DNA of 64,000 bases from Nitrospirota bacterium (GTDB lineage Bacteria; Nitrospirota; Nitrospiria; Nitrospirales; UBA8639). The position numbers were made by a program, and so were the translations under genes. Below the pieces are notes generated by a model. That model was not told where the DNA came from. It searched no databases and saw nothing but the letters and a program-made list of their open reading frames with translations. Positions 27,821 to 38,308 of this stretch are shown piece after piece (within the stretch, counting starts at the first letter, position 1; every line of letters starts with the position of its first letter). The stretch is from NCBI GenBank assembly GCA_029864405.1, contig JAOTTP010000003.1, positions 31,341 through 95,340 of the forward strand, in the 5' to 3' direction.

Positions 27821-28630
27821 TCACGAGAGAGGCAAATGATCGATCATCCACTTGGCCAGATGGGTGGTCATGAGACGAAAATCTTCAGGCCGTCCAAATT
27901 GATGGTTCGCACCGGGAATGAGCTGCAAACGCTTGGGCACGTTGAGAGAAGTCAGCAATCGATCAATCTGATGAGCGGGAATAATTTCGTCTTGATCGCC
28001 ATACACAATGAGCGTGGTGGCTTGAATGCGCGAGGCTGAGATGTAGCCATTGTAGGTGAGGCATTCCTCAAAAAACGAATACGGCAACGGTATGGGATGG
28101 TCGCCACCGAGGATGTTAGGAATGTGATCGGTGCGTTTCCATCGGTCCATGGCGTCGGTCCCCAATTCCAGGCGAAGTACTTCAGGGAAATCCACGACCG
28201 GGCATTTCAGGCCCAGAGCCTGTAGTTGGGGAAACCGGGGGGCCGAAAGAATGGCCATGAATCCCCCAAAACTCGATCCGATCAGTCCGAGAGCATTCAT
28301 GGCTTTTTCGGTGAGAAAGCGGAAGGCGGCCTCCAATTGTTCCTCACATTTTTGAATGCCGAATTGCGCTAATGGCTCCGGTGATTCACCCATGCCATAC
28401 CAATCGAATCGGAGAGTCGCGATGGACTTGGGAATGAGGAGTTCCGTGAGCCGCCGATTGGTTCGACTGTTTTTATCGGAGGGAAATCCATGACACAGGA
28501 TCACGGCTCGATTCGTTGGGGAAGCTGGCTGAGCGAAAATCCCTGTCGTCACGATGCCGGATGAACTGGTAAAGCTGATAGGAGTTTCAGTTCCCCCCTC
28601 ATGGCGTTCTGTGGGCGATGAGGTCTCCAC
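27821..28630 (-). CDS. Alpha/beta hydrolase (serine aminopeptidase/esterase-like)
   Basis: I propose the GTG at 28630, seven bases after the thiD stop and preceded by GCGAAGGC, giving 269 residues. The ORF-track start would run 230 bases into thiD and adds a Pro-rich sequence without family character. VILCHGFPSDKNSRTNRRL is the oxyanion-hole region. GLIGSSFGGFMA is the nucleophile elbow, IVYGDQDEIIP carries the acid, and GANHQFGRPEDF carries the His. The fold matches the hydrolase_4/acyl-CoA-thioesterase-like group. Substrate unknown. Confidence 0.85.
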   Translation of the reverse strand: METSSPTERHEGGTETPISFTSSSGIVTTGIFAQPASPTNRAVILCHGFPSDKNSRTNRRLTELLIPKSIATLRFDWYGMGESPEPLAQFGIQKCEEQLEAAFRFLTEKAMNALGLIGSSFGGFMAILSAPRFPQLQALGLKCPVVDFPEVLRLELGTDAMDRWKRTDHIPNILGGDHPIPLPYSFFEECLTYNGYISASRIQATTLIVYGDQDEIIPAHQIDRLLTSLNVPKRLQLIPGANHQFGRPEDFRLMTTHLAKWMIDHLPLS

Positions 28631-28637
28631 GCCTTCG

Positions 28638-29429
28638 CTATGATTGAAGAAAGTAAAAGTGGTCGGTGGGGCCGTGCCCCTGGCCAAGTGGGAGGCCGTG
28701 ACGAATGGCCTCGGTGGTATAGTGTTTGGCCGCCTCAATTGCGTCAGGAATGGGTTTCCCCTTGGCGAGGTTGGCGGCAATGGCAGAGGCCAAGGTGCAG
28801 CCGGTTCCATGAGTCGTAGAGGTCTGAATGAATTCACCCTTATACATGCGAAAAAACCGGCCGTCATAGAGTAAGTCGGTCCCCGGCTGTTCCAGCAGGT
28901 GTCCGCCTTTGATCAGGACATGTGTGCAGCCTAATTGATGGATCACTTTCGCCGCCTCCCTGGCATCGGCCAGAGTCTTAATGGAGAGGCCCGATAACAT
29001 TTCAGCTTCGTGAATATTTGGAGTCAGGAGGGAAGCCTGCGGGAGCAATTCGGCTTTCAGAATGGCCATCGCATCCTGTTCCAACAGTGGATGTCCTCCC
29101 TTCGCGACCATGACCGGGTCGACGACCAGGTGCTCGAGATGTTGCGTGGCGAGTCTCCGGCTGACCGTGGTGATGATGTCGGAGGTTGCCAGCATACCGG
29201 TTTTGGCCACGGCAACAGGAATATCGGAGAAGATGGCATCGAGTTGCGCCTCAATAATTGAAGTAGGCAGATGAAAAACGGCAGAGACGCCGCACGTATT
29301 CTGTGCAGTAATGGATGTCAGCACCGACATCCCAAACACACCATTGGCGGACATGGATTTGAGATCGGCTTGGATGCCGGCTCCTCCACTGGAATCAGAA
29401 CCGGCGATGGTCAGAACAGCTTTTTTCAT
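28638..29429 (-). CDS. thiD: Hydroxymethylpyrimidine / phosphomethylpyrimidine kinase
   Basis: A 263-residue ribokinase-family enzyme for the pyrimidine branch of thiamine synthesis. [22 protein letters not shown] at the N-terminus binds [29 protein letters not shown] and VLIKGGHL are conserved, and [21 protein letters not shown] holds the catalytic Asp-less GTGC anion hole typical of ThiD. The normal length is about 265. I looked for a TPP riboswitch in the 240-base upstream gap and did not see its core motifs. Confidence 0.95.
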   Translation of the reverse strand: MKKAVLTIAGSDSSGGAGIQADLKSMSANGVFGMSVLTSITAQNTCGVSAVFHLPTSIIEAQLDAIFSDIPVAVAKTGMLATSDIITTVSRRLATQHLEHLVVDPVMVAKGGHPLLEQDAMAILKAELLPQASLLTPNIHEAEMLSGLSIKTLADAREAAKVIHQLGCTHVLIKGGHLLEQPGTDLLYDGRFFRMYKGEFIQTSTTHGTGCTLASAIAANLAKGKPIPDAIEAAKHYTTEAIRHGLPLGQGHGPTDHFYFLQS

Positions 29430-29669
29430 GCGTGTTGGCGAATGGATAGCATGTGGACGAACGGTGAGTCTAGCATGCCATATTCCGATGATCCAGAGAT
29501 GAAGCCTCTATATGTTGACTGGAGATCTCTCTGTTCCAACTTACGTCTGAGGGTGTGGTGTTTTTGCGTATTTTTCTTGACATTACAGCAAAAATATTTC
29601 ATGGTGTTGGATCATAGAGTCATTCCTTGAGGGTCTGGTCTTCTTAGGCTTCTCAAGGATAGATATGGC

Positions 29670-32600
29670 ATGGAATCTCCCCATCCTTCAAAGACTTCTC
29701 CTCCTTCCGATGAAGAAGTTCATCGGGAGCGCCTCGGAGATCTGACGCTTTCTCTTGGGTCATCCCAAGGGTTGCATGAACAATCGTCTTCCGAATCTGA
29801 AGCCTCGAGTCTCAATAAACAGAGATGCGAGGCTCTCCAATCCAATCTGTCGCCTACTGACCAACAGCGTGATGTGCAGGAAGAATTGAATGTTCTCCGT
29901 CAGCAAGTAGAATGGTTCATTTTCGCCTCTCAGGGATCTCGTGAAGGATTGTGGGTGGCTGAAATTCGTCCGGATATTCCCTGGGACTCTCCAGATTGTC
30001 CGGTTTGGTACTCCCCTCAGTTTATCGCGTTGCTGGGGTATGAGGAATCTGAGTTTCCAGGAGTGAGGGCGAGTTGGGAGCAATTGTTACACCCTGAAGA
30101 TCGGGAACATGTGTTTGAGGCTTTAGCCAATCATGTTGAAAAGAGGATTCCCTATCATGTGGAGTCCCGCTTACGCACGAAATCAAGAGGGTATCGTTGG
30201 TTTGAGGCCACGGGCGAGGGAACCTTTGATGCCAACGGGAAGTTAATTCGAGGTGGAGGAACCTTACGCGATATCACGGATCGTAAGGTGGCTGAAGGTG
30301 CGTCAAAGCGGAACCATGCTCTGTTGGATGCTGTCCTTGAAGAAATGAGTGATGTGGTCTATGCCAAGGATCAAGACGGTCGTTACCTCCTGGTCAATCC
30401 TTCGGGAGCGGTGATCATGGAAAAAACCATGGATGAGGTCATCGGAAAAACCGATCAGGAATTATTTGGTCATCACCAGCATGCGTTGTTTGTCGAGGGA
30501 GACGCCCAAGCGATGCGTGGTGAGGGGACCCAGACATTTGAGGTCGAGGTCCAGGAACGGCAATCCGTGTCGCGAACGTTTTTAGTCACGAAAGATTCCT
30601 TTGGGCATTCACCGAATGGTCAAAGTGGAGTGTTGGGATTTGCTCGCGATATAACGTTTCGAAAAGCCGCGGAATTAACCATTCAGGAGAGAGAGAAACG
30701 CTTCCGGGCCATTATGGAAAATGCCTATGATCTGATTACGGAAGCCGATGCGGAAGGACGATTCCTGTATGTGAGCCCCAATTTCAAAGAATCTCTTGGG
30801 TACAGCTCCGCAGATCTGCTTGGCACGAGTGTCTTTGCTCCAGTTCATCCTGAAGATCGAGAAAAGGTGGTGGCGGAATTTTGCCAAGGCATGAAGACAC
30901 AAGGTTCCGGCTGTTCGGTGTACCGCTATCGACATCGGAATGGGGAGTACCGCTGGTTTGAAAGCACCGGGCGAGCGTTTCAAACGGCGCTCGGGGAACT
31001 TCGAGCTGTGGTGATTTCGCGAGATATTACACAACGAAAACAATGGGAAGATGCGCTGGAGGCGATTGTCAAAGGCAATGTGATCCCCGGCTCTCCAAAC
31101 TTCTTCGAAGTTCTAGTCGGCGAATTGGCGAAAGCTCTTCAGGTGCCCATGGTGTTTTTGTCAGAGCGGATTGAGAAAAATGACAGCAAAGCCCGGACAC
31201 TGGCTTTTTGGAACCAAGATCACTTTGAGCCTCCATCCGAGTACGACTGTCTCGGGGGCCCTTGCGAGCAGGTGTTTAAGGGTAACCCTGTTGACCATCC
31301 TTCTGGGGTCCAACAACTCTTTCCTCGCAGTGAAACGATTCAAAGGCTGGCGATTGAGGCGTATTATGGGATTCCTCTTTTTAATGCCCAGAAGGAGGTC
31401 GTGGGAAATCTTGCGTTCATGGATACTCGACCGTTTGATCTGTCTTTTCAGGGGCGATATCTTTTGCAGATTTTTTCGGCTCGAGCGGGAGCTGAACTTG
31501 AGCGGAAGCGCGCACAGGAAGATCTCCAAAAAAGCCAGGACCAGTACCGTGCGCTCTACGATCAGACCCCGTTAATCTATTTTACGGTGGATGGTCAGGG
31601 ACGTATTCTTTCCGTGAATCAGTATGGGGCGGAATTGTTAGGGTATCGGGTTGAGGAATTAGTGGGAACCTCTGTCCTCTCCGTGGTCTACCATGAAGAT
31701 CGTCATGTGTTTCAATCGGGTCTGGAGAAGAGGATGCGCGAATCGGCCAAATGGATTATTCCGGATTTTCGGAAAGTGAAAAAGGATGGGACCATTCTTT
31801 GGGTCAAAGAGACGGTGCAGGCCGTCGCCAATCACCCTGGGCCTCAAGTGTGGTTCCTGTCTTGTGAGGATATTACCGAACGGAAACGGACCGAAGAGGC
31901 CTTAAAATCGAGCGAGACGCAGTTGCGGCATACTCAAAAAATGGAGGCGATTGGCACATTGGCCGGTGGAATTGCCCATGACTTTAATAATATTTTGGGT
32001 GCGATCTTGGGATATTCTGAATTGGCGATGGCCTATGCCAACCAGGATGAACGCTTAAAATCGTATTTAAATGAAGTGGTCGCTGCTGGGAATCGGGCCC
32101 GTGATCTTGTGAAGCAAATTTTAGCCTTTAGCCGTCGTTCGGAGAAGGATAAAGAGGCGATTGACCTGCGATTGGTGATCAGGGATGTCCTGCAAATGGT
32201 GCGTGCCAGTTTCCCCTCCTCGATTGATATTCGAACGTCATTAGAACTTGAATCCACGGCGATTTATGGTGATCCGACGCAAATCCAACAAGTGATCATG
32301 AATCTCTGTGCCAATGCCGAATATGCGATGCGGGAAGAGGGAGGCGTATTGGAAATCGTCTTATGCCACAAGAGTATTACCGAAGAAGGAATGCCAGGCA
32401 TGGATACGCTCAAGGCCGGTTCCTATCTTCAACTGGTGATTCGTGATTCCGGGAAGGGCATCCCCCTCGAAACGGTGGAGAGAATTTTTGAGCCATTTTT
32501 TACCACGAAACCTGCGGGAGAGGGCACGGGACTTGGGTTGGCCGTCGTACATGGGATTGTTCTCAATCACGGTGGGGTGATTGCCGTGTCCAGTCGTCCA

Positions 32601-33086
32601 GGGGAAGGAACCATCTTCACGGTAGTCCTGCCGCGCTTGGATGTGGTTGTACCGGAAAAACCTGAGGAAGTGATTGCCTGGCCAACCGGATCTGGAAGGG
32701 TCTTGTTTGTGGATGATGAAGAAATGCTGATGCGCTGGGGGACGCAATTGCTCAGCTATTTAGGGTATGCCGTGGTGGCGAGCGTCAATCCGTATGAAGC
32801 GTTAGATCTGTTTCGGGCACACCCGTGGGACTTTGATGTGGTCGTGACGGATCAAACCATGCCGACGATGAGCGGAGAGGCATTATCCCGTAAGTTGTTA
32901 GCCATTCGAGCGGATATTCCCATTGTATTGTGTTCGGGATTTAGTCACACCATGACTCAAGAAAAAGCCAAACAACTCGGCGTTCGGGTATTCTTAATGA
33001 AGCCGGTCAACGGGCAGTCTCTGGCCCTTGCGCTCCGGGACATCTTGGGTGAAGATCCCACTCCGGAATCGACTTTTCATACATGA
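29670..33086 (+). CDS. Multi-PAS/GAF hybrid sensor histidine kinase with receiver
   Basis: A 1138-residue cytoplasmic hybrid kinase with no membrane segment. A polar N-terminal coil comes first. Four PAS domains follow in outline: about 80-210 with PAC motif [10 protein letters not shown], 220-340, 345-465, and 630-750. A GAF domain lies between the third and fourth ([24 protein letters not shown]). HisKA has [20 protein letters not shown], with the phosphoacceptor His at about 770. The ATPase domain shows [13 protein letters not shown]. The C-terminal receiver has LFVDDEEML, with the phospho-Asp in VVTDQTMP at about 1061. Multiple cytosolic sensors suggest integration of redox or small-molecule cues. 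No adjacent output gene is obvious. Confidence 0.93.
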   Translation: MESPHPSKTSPPSDEEVHRERLGDLTLSLGSSQGLHEQSSSESEASSLNKQRCEALQSNLSPTDQQRDVQEELNVLRQQVEWFIFASQGSREGLWVAEIRPDIPWDSPDCPVWYSPQFIALLGYEESEFPGVRASWEQLLHPEDREHVFEALANHVEKRIPYHVESRLRTKSRGYRWFEATGEGTFDANGKLIRGGGTLRDITDRKVAEGASKRNHALLDAVLEEMSDVVYAKDQDGRYLLVNPSGAVIMEKTMDEVIGKTDQELFGHHQHALFVEGDAQAMRGEGTQTFEVEVQERQSVSRTFLVTKDSFGHSPNGQSGVLGFARDITFRKAAELTIQEREKRFRAIMENAYDLITEADAEGRFLYVSPNFKESLGYSSADLLGTSVFAPVHPEDREKVVAEFCQGMKTQGSGCSVYRYRHRNGEYRWFESTGRAFQTALGELRAVVISRDITQRKQWEDALEAIVKGNVIPGSPNFFEVLVGELAKALQVPMVFLSERIEKNDSKARTLAFWNQDHFEPPSEYDCLGGPCEQVFKGNPVDHPSGVQQLFPRSETIQRLAIEAYYGIPLFNAQKEVVGNLAFMDTRPFDLSFQGRYLLQIFSARAGAELERKRAQEDLQKSQDQYRALYDQTPLIYFTVDGQGRILSVNQYGAELLGYRVEELVGTSVLSVVYHEDRHVFQSGLEKRMRESAKWIIPDFRKVKKDGTILWVKETVQAVANHPGPQVWFLSCEDITERKRTEEALKSSETQLRHTQKMEAIGTLAGGIAHDFNNILGAILGYSELAMAYANQDERLKSYLNEVVAAGNRARDLVKQILAFSRRSEKDKEAIDLRLVIRDVLQMVRASFPSSIDIRTSLELESTAIYGDPTQIQQVIMNLCANAEYAMREEGGVLEIVLCHKSITEEGMPGMDTLKAGSYLQLVIRDSGKGIPLETVERIFEPFFTTKPAGEGTGLGLAVVHGIVLNHGGVIAVSSRPGEGTIFTVVLPRLDVVVPEKPEEVIAWPTGSGRVLFVDDEEMLMRWGTQLLSYLGYAVVASVNPYEALDLFRAHPWDFDVVVTDQTMPTMSGEALSRKLLAIRADIPIVLCSGFSHTMTQEKAKQLGVRVFLMKPVNGQSLALALRDILGEDPTPESTFHT

Positions 33087-33209
33087 TAGGGTACCTGGAT
33101 CAATCCACACTCATGGTTTTTCCTCTTTCTCTTAAATCTCACGTGAGGGATCGTCCGACTCCTCAGCTGCTTGCCAACGTGTCACCAACACGTTAGTCCA
33201 TTCTCCTCA

Positions 33210-33506
33210 TCAGGTGTTTGGCTCTTTCACTTCAATCTCGATGGAATCAGACGTGTCAAGAATTTCATGGTCATGATCGGCCACTTTGACCGGGACCTGA
33301 TGTTTCCCTGGAGAAAGTCCTTCAAGTGTGCCTTTGGATCCTTTTTGGTATTGGCCATCGACAAAGGCATCTATATGGTCGCCTTTGGAGCCTTTTTGTG
33401 AGCTAATGGGCAGCTGAGATCCCTCCATTTCCCCGGCATAAACCGAAACCCCTGCCAGTGCTATGAAGCTTCCAACCATTGCCATTCCAAATATTCAGGA
33501 CATCAT
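33210..33506 (-). pseudogene. Small secreted protein with in-frame TGA at codon 4
   Basis: The ORF track starts this protein at 33485 (MAMVGSFIALAGVSVYA, a signal peptide). Seven codons upstream is ATG-ATG-TCC preceded at ideal spacing by AAGGAG, but the fourth codon is TGA. With CGA instead the N-terminus would read MMSRIFGMAMVGSF, a textbook signal peptide with a basic start. So this is either a nonsense mutation or a gene using re-initiation at 33485 or 33479. The mature part is about 75 residues: Lys/Gly/Asp-rich with FVDGQ, LSPGKHQVPVKVADHDHE and SIEIEV, resembling small periplasmic beta-sandwich proteins. No family assigned. Confidence 0.55.
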
Positions 33507-34307
33507 ACGCCTCTCCTTGGTCTCGCAGGTTTTGTTGAATGAGGTTTTCTATGAGATTCGCAATCGGGGGTTTATTGCCGAAAAATTTTTGAGGGTAAGT
33601 TCCCATGAAGCTCGAAATGCAAATGTGGCCAAGGGTAGATATCGTCAATCAACATAGAAATGAGTCTGGCGAAAATTAGGAAAAGACAAGCCCTTCTGAA
33701 CTCGCAGGAGGTTGACCAGCCCATGTGAATATTGTGGCCATGCGTAGTTGGTGGCCGGTGTTCAAGTATATGAGTTTGAGAGATACTGTTGATCCGGGTG
33801 TCGTCCCGGCGGCCGAGGTCCTTTTGTTTCGGCAAAAGGACCCAAAACCTGTGACGCCCCGTCCGGCCTCATCGGATGGGACGGACGCAAGCTAGAAAAG
33901 AGCGGGCCAACTCGCGGGGCTCAGACAAGGCCCGCCGATGCATGAGAGCGTCCATCCCTGGGGCCGGGCGGCAGGCGTCGATAGGCGAAGGGGAGCGGGA
34001 TAAGGGATGCGAGACAGTCAAACAATGCGCAACCCTGTTTCCGGCGTCGGCAGCCCGCCTTGGACAAGACGTCTCGCTCAAGCGCATCATGTTGGAAGTG
34101 ACCGAAGAGTCGGTGAGGAAGGGGAAGATTAAGCAGGTGTTGCCGTGTCTCAGGCCTGGAAAAGTGTGTGTGCCATTAAATAAAGAGCTGTTCTATGGGT
34201 ATTCTATGAGTAATAATTTGAACAGCGCAATTTGGAAACCGAAATGAGTCTTTTACTCTCCTGGTGGATCTCAGGAGGTGGGACTACATTTCGAAGAGAG
34301 CAGAACC
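33507..34307. other. Large intergenic region containing a family D repeat
   Basis: About 800 bases. The middle (33802-34085) is a long repeat described separately. The 123-aa ORF at 33876 runs through the repeat and out of it and is not credible as a gene. Nothing recognisable in 33510-33800 or 34090-34300. Confidence 0.6.
33802..34085 (+). repeat. Family D long dispersed repeat, copy 1
   Basis: GGCAAAAGGACCCAAAACC, then CCGTCCGGCCTCATCGGATG, GGACGGACGC, CCAACTCGCGGGGCTCAGAC, AAGGCCCGCC and GGGCGGCAGGCGTCG occur in this order. The same series recurs at 48005-48260 with scattered differences. The total length is at least 180 bp; the outer limits are approximate. Confidence 0.75.
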
Positions 34308-34781
34308 TTAGAGGTATCTGGCGGATGAGTATTTGTTGGTCGTCGGAATAGGGGTGTCGAATTTCGTGACCCAGTCCACGGCATTACAGAGTTCTTGAAA
34401 ATCCAGTGGCTTTTCAAGTACCCGGTTCACGCCGTTTTTAAATGCGCGAAGACGGACGACGTGGGATAATTCGGCGGTAATCAGAAAAATTGAGAGAATT
34501 TCCTGGGAATATATTTGATTGACTTGTTCAATGAAATCAAGTCCATCCATCTGTGGCATATTGTTGTCGGTAATGATGATGGAGACCGACTCTTTTTGCA
34601 GAACTTCAAGCCCTTCCACTCCATTTCCCGCTTCTGAACACACATACCCTCGAAGTTCTAAAAATTCTTTCAGGCAGGTTCGATGATGTTGATCATCGTC
34701 TACTAACAAGATCCGGTCTTTGATGGGAGCCTTGGGAGCCTCGGGTTTTGGTGAAGTCTGATACACGCTCGAAATTTTCAT
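34308..34781 (-). CDS. Receiver-only response regulator
   Basis: 157 residues from the ATG at 34781 (MKISSVYQTSPK); the ORF-track extension upstream has no domain. The receiver runs from about residue 20 to 140: RILLVDDDQHH acidic pocket, the phospho-Asp in IIITDNNMPQMDG at residue 72, the switch Thr in FLITAEL, and Lys in VLEKPLDF. There is no output domain, so it acts by protein contact, CheY-like or as a relay. The two-residue insertion pattern and the C-terminal tail are unremarkable. It lies 1.2 kb from the hybrid kinase on the opposite strand; a partnership is possible but unproven. Confidence 0.9.
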   Translation of the reverse strand: MKISSVYQTSPKPEAPKAPIKDRILLVDDDQHHRTCLKEFLELRGYVCSEAGNGVEGLEVLQKESVSIIITDNNMPQMDGLDFIEQVNQIYSQEILSIFLITAELSHVVRLRAFKNGVNRVLEKPLDFQELCNAVDWVTKFDTPIPTTNKYSSARYL

Positions 34782-35368
34782 GATACTCACATCTATTGGT
34801 GTCGAACTGTTTTCCCTAAAAAGGTGGCGGAGGGACCTTTGAGAAGGTGGCTGATGAGGAGACCAAACTCCGGGTGCGGTCGGAATCGTAGTTCCCCTGA
34901 GACCAGTCCCTCCGCCGAGGCTCATATGGTGACGCTCAATACGAGTGTTCCCATGTGTCCACTTCATAGGACATCCGCAATATCGTCGATGTCCACGTTG
35001 TTGCGCAGATTATAAAAAAGCATCTTCAAAGAAATGCTTCATCAAAAGAGGGGGACTGGCAACCTTGATGCAATTAGAATGCAAGTGATATTCCAAATGC
35101 GATGGACAGGAAAAGTGCTTAAATTTCAAATTATTAGAGCGGTTTTTACATTAGTCTTGAAACAAATCATGCAGGTGAAACCCTACAGGACCGAGTCAAC
35201 TTCCTTCAGGAGCACACTGGTCAGATGTGAATAAGGAAGAGGAGGCCGAGGACTCTGGATCGTACAAACCAACGATGGATGGTGTTCATGTCCTTCGATT
35301 GACGCAGGAGAGCATTCGACAAGTCTGTCCTGAGCTTGAGAAGGGCTCATCACGAACGTTATGTATAG
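34782..35368. other. Intergenic region left of the IS5-family element
   Basis: About 590 bases with no supported gene. Near 35315-35360 the sequence GACAAGTCTGTCCTGAGCTT and GGGCTCATCACGAACG resembles the family B-associated repeat context. The element inserted just beside it, duplicating TATAG. Confidence 0.5.
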
Positions 35369-36596
35369 GGGACTGTTGAATAATAGGGTCATTGAATGCA
35401 CGTTTTGCTATACTCCCCCCCCCGTCCACGTCTCGTTCCCTCCCTCTTGCCCCCTGGAGCCGCGCATGTCCCAAATGGAAATGGTTGATCTCGACAGTTT
35501 GTTACCGTCCACGCATCCCTACCGCCGGTTTCAGGCCTATCTGCCCGATGCCACGAAAGCTCTGGCGGAGGTGAGTCAGCTCAAAGGAGCCGACGGCTAT
35601 GGGGTCGAACGGTTGTTTCACTGTCTGCTGCTCCAATTCATGGAAGACCTCTCGGATCGAGAACGGGAACGGTATCTGGAAGAAAACCTGGCCGCCAAAT
35701 GGTTTTGTGGGTTCACGGTATCGGAGCCCACCCCGGACTATAGCCTCTTCACCCGTGTCCGGACCCGCATTGGAACAACCCGGCTCTCGCAGTTGTTTGC
35801 CACCATGCGCGACCAACTCAAAGCTGCCGGCCTCATGAGTGAAGTGTTCACCTTTGTGGATGCCACCCACCTCATTGCCAAAGCCACGTTGTGGGAAGAG
35901 CGAGATAAGGCCCGACAACAGAAGATCGAGAAGTTGAATAATGAGGTGCTGCCGAAAGTGGCGGCCGACCTACAAGCCCGGATTGGCTGCAAGGGCAAGA
36001 AGAAATATTGGTACGGCTATAAAGAGCATGTCAGGGTTGATAGGCAATCGGGGCTGATCAATAAAGTCGCCACGACCCCAGCCACTCTGCCGGATGCGCA
36101 AGGCCTGCGGCATGTCTGTCCGACACAAGGCGCGATCTATGGGGAGAAAGGCTATTGTACCGCTCCGGCCCGTCAGGCCGCCGCCAAGCGGCGCTGGCAT
36201 CTCGCGGCGATCCAACGCAATAACATGAACACGAAGAACCGGGACCGTGATCGATGGTATAGCCATCTACGGGCTCCGTATGAACGGGTCTTCTCCCAGT
36301 GGTCGAAGCGCGTGCGCTATCGCGGGGTGGCGAAGAATCCATTCGCCGCCTTCTTGCAGGCCCTGGCCTTTAACCTCAAACGGTTAGTCGTCCTCGACGC
36401 GGGGCTAGTGGCCGCCTAAGCACGAAGCAGCCCACGGAAACCGCCCCAATAGGGGGTGACGACCTCACCAAGAGGGTCTCATGGCCACTCCACAGGGAGC
36501 GCAGGGGGAGTATTTTTCTCTGTAGACCTTTCATCGGATGGTTTTGACCGAAACCTTCCCACGAGAACGCCTCACACCGCTTTATTCAACAGTCCC
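35369..36596 (+). mobile_element. Complete IS5-family insertion sequence, 1228 bp
   Basis: Both ends are exact. The left terminal repeat GGGACTGTTGAATAA (35369-35383) is matched by its complement TTATTCAACAGTCCC (36582-36596), 15 of 15. The element is flanked by the direct repeat TATAG on the left (35364-35368) and right (36597-36601), a 5-bp target duplication. It contains one transposase gene. The perfect ends and intact duplication suggest recent insertion. Confidence 0.92.
35466..36419 (+). CDS. IS5-family transposase
   Basis: 317 residues from the ATG at 35466 (MSQMEMVDLDSLLPSTHPYRRF). The ORF-track start at 35361 lies outside the IS and in the flanking target duplication, so it cannot be the native start. 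The N-terminal DUF772-type helical domain contains VERLFHCLLLQFMEDLSDRE. The DDE core has FVDATHL (first Asp), then AIYGEKGYC, where related transposases as I remember them have Asp-Lys-Gly, then APYERVFSQWSKRVRYRG with the Glu and C1 signature. The Glu at the second position may weaken activity. Otherwise full length. Confidence 0.88.
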   Translation: MSQMEMVDLDSLLPSTHPYRRFQAYLPDATKALAEVSQLKGADGYGVERLFHCLLLQFMEDLSDRERERYLEENLAAKWFCGFTVSEPTPDYSLFTRVRTRIGTTRLSQLFATMRDQLKAAGLMSEVFTFVDATHLIAKATLWEERDKARQQKIEKLNNEVLPKVAADLQARIGCKGKKKYWYGYKEHVRVDRQSGLINKVATTPATLPDAQGLRHVCPTQGAIYGEKGYCTAPARQAAAKRRWHLAAIQRNNMNTKNRDRDRWYSHLRAPYERVFSQWSKRVRYRGVAKNPFAAFLQALAFNLKRLVVLDAGLVAA

Positions 36597-36601
36597 TATA
36601 G

Positions 36602-37381
36602 AGAAATGGATGAATGAGACACGACATGAGGTGATCCTGAGCCTGAAATGGAAGTTACCGTTCCTTAGAGTTGATGTATCTCGAAATATTTTCACTATGG
36701 CACTCATCTTCTGAGAAACTCTCATGAACTGTTGCCTATTGATGTGGGCAATGCTTCGACGTTCCACCTGGCAGAAGGTAAGGATTCTTTTACCGTGGGA
36801 ATAACAGTTGGTGACTGTCTTGAGGAACTTCAGAGGACAAAAGAAACTCTCGGGTCTGTTGGTGTTATTCCTGTCGGTCTGTGTGACCATATGGTTGGTG
36901 AACGCCAGTATCTGAACAAATCCCGACGGAAACGACTGGCAATTCTCGGTGGGTCCATTCTGACGCCAATTGGAAAGAGGACTCCATGTGAGGAAGCTAC
37001 CAGGCTGATGCAATGGGACAATCACCATTAGATTGGGGATGTACAAGATGAATGGTTGGCCCCGTTTCCTCTTTGAGAAGTGCAAAGAATGAGGAATAGC
37101 GGTTGTCTCACACTCGGATTTCATGGGGTTTTGTTCTTAGACCCTTGACCTAGATACTTGCAGAAGGCATTCTTGAGCCATGAGTAGTGGGTCAGGATGC
37201 CACACCGGAGTTCTTGACATCATTCGAAGGCGCTGCCTACAGTTTTGGAAGATGGTTACGTCGAAAAGGCATAGGGATTGCTGGAAGAAATAAGGTAAGA
37301 TGAAAAGAGTACTCTTTCCTCTTGAATGGGTGTAATGCGGATGTGTTTGTCAGTCAAGTAAAGAAATGGTGGAGGTGAAAC
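36602..37381. other. Intergenic region with a possible gene remnant
   Basis: About 780 bases between the IS and the Pal-like gene. A plus-strand frame open from 36675 to 37031 gives a protein-like sequence (GNASTFHLAEG, DSFTVGITVGDCLEEL, VGERQY) without a good ribosome site; it may be the 3' end of a broken gene. The opposite-strand 180-aa ORF looks like its shadow. The remaining 350 bases upstream of 37382 hold the promoter region of the next gene; GGAGGTGAA precedes its ATG. Confidence 0.4.
36675..37031 (+). pseudogene. Possible 3' remnant of an unrecognised gene
   Basis: An open frame of about 118 codons entered after a stop at 36672, ending TAG at 37029-37031. The residues look like a folded protein (SFTVGITVGDCLEELQRT, VIPVGLCDHMVGERQYLN), but I do not recognise the family and see no start with a ribosome site. 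The IS5-family element lies just upstream, yet the target site is 75 bases before this frame, so the IS did not simply split it. Confidence 0.3.
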
Positions 37382-38308
37382 ATGACCAAGGTGCTGTCTT
37401 TTTCGAAGGTAATGAGAGTAGGAAAGTTAGGTCTAGTGGGTGGATGCCTGATTGCGATAGTGGCGGGATGTAGTTCTCGATTGCAAACGACGATTATGAG
37501 TGGGACTGAACCTCCTGCCAAGCCTCAAGTGGCAAAGCTTGAATCTGTGACGCCACCTGCTGAGGCGGCCGTTCAGACACCGGTACAGGCTGAAAAAATC
37601 ATTGGGATTCCGCCTACGGATATTCCTGTGGAAGAACCGGCCCGTCCGGTCATTCGTCATTCCGCTCCTGCTGATATTTTTGCCACTCCTCGAACGGGAG
37701 TCGTCGAACAGGCTGTTCCTGTGCCTCTGGAAGCTCCATTGGTAGCTGAACCCGTGGTTCCTCCATCTCCTATCATAGCCTCCCCCACCCCAAGCCAAAT
37801 TTCTCCTCAAGAATCCCCAAAAGTGTTTGGGATCCCCCCGATTTCGTTTGAACCGGAAATGCCGGCCTTTCCTACAATTCGTGAAGAAGCCGCTCCGCCA
37901 GAAGAGCCGGTTCAAATAGCTAAAGTTGTTCCAGCGGCTCCAGAAGCGGTGGAAAGCAAGCCGGAAGATCTTCTGAAGGCCCTAGGAGATGTGTATTTCG
38001 ATTATGACCGGTTTACGATTCGGACAGATGCGATCCCTGTCTTGCAAGAGAATGCCCATGCCCTGGTAGCAGCCTTGTCGGACAAAAACATTGTAATCGA
38101 AGGGCACTGTGATGAACGTGGCACAGAAAGTTACAACATGGTGCTTGGGAAGCGACGAGGGAATGCGGTGAAGGAATTTTTGGTCGATTTGGGCGTCCCA
38201 GGCGACAAACTCCAGGTGATGAGTTATGGAAAAGAGAAGCCATTTTGCACCGACCAAAATGAAGAGTGCTGGCAGGAAAACCGGCGCGGTCATTTTATCG
38301 TGCAGTAA
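37382..38308 (+). CDS. Pal-like OmpA-domain lipoprotein
   Basis: 308 residues. A signal peptide ends in a lipobox (LIAIVAGCSS), so the mature protein is anchored by a lipidated Cys, probably in the outer membrane. Residues about 45-190 are a Pro/Ala/Glu-rich low-complexity linker. The C-terminal 110 residues are an OmpA/Pal peptidoglycan-binding domain: VYFDYDRFTIRTDA, IVIEGHCDERGTESYNMVLGKRRGNAVKEFL and VMSYGKEKPFC, closing with ENRRGHFIVQ. This is the Pal pattern (GHCDERGT). Pal normally works with TolB; no tol genes are nearby, so this could be a second Pal-like protein. GGAGGTGAAAC precedes the ATG and a hairpin terminator follows at 38374. Confidence 0.9.
   Translation: MTKVLSFSKVMRVGKLGLVGGCLIAIVAGCSSRLQTTIMSGTEPPAKPQVAKLESVTPPAEAAVQTPVQAEKIIGIPPTDIPVEEPARPVIRHSAPADIFATPRTGVVEQAVPVPLEAPLVAEPVVPPSPIIASPTPSQISPQESPKVFGIPPISFEPEMPAFPTIREEAAPPEEPVQIAKVVPAAPEAVESKPEDLLKALGDVYFDYDRFTIRTDAIPVLQENAHALVAALSDKNIVIEGHCDERGTESYNMVLGKRRGNAVKEFLVDLGVPGDKLQVMSYGKEKPFCTDQNEECWQENRRGHFIVQ

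Noticed and set aside
29430-29669. TPP riboswitch for thiD
   Set aside because: The conserved CTGAGA-type core is not found on the relevant strand.
33876-34247. 123-aa plus-strand ORF
   Set aside because: Mostly a translation of the family D repeat; a similar frame occurs in the 48005 copy and it has no domain.
35361-35465. Upstream extension of the IS5-family transposase
   Set aside because: The start would lie outside the IS in the target duplication; the ATG at 35466 is internal and family-like.
36582-37124. 180-aa minus-strand ORF
   Set aside because: Begins in unique DNA but runs into the terminal repeat of the IS; no domain or ribosome site seen.
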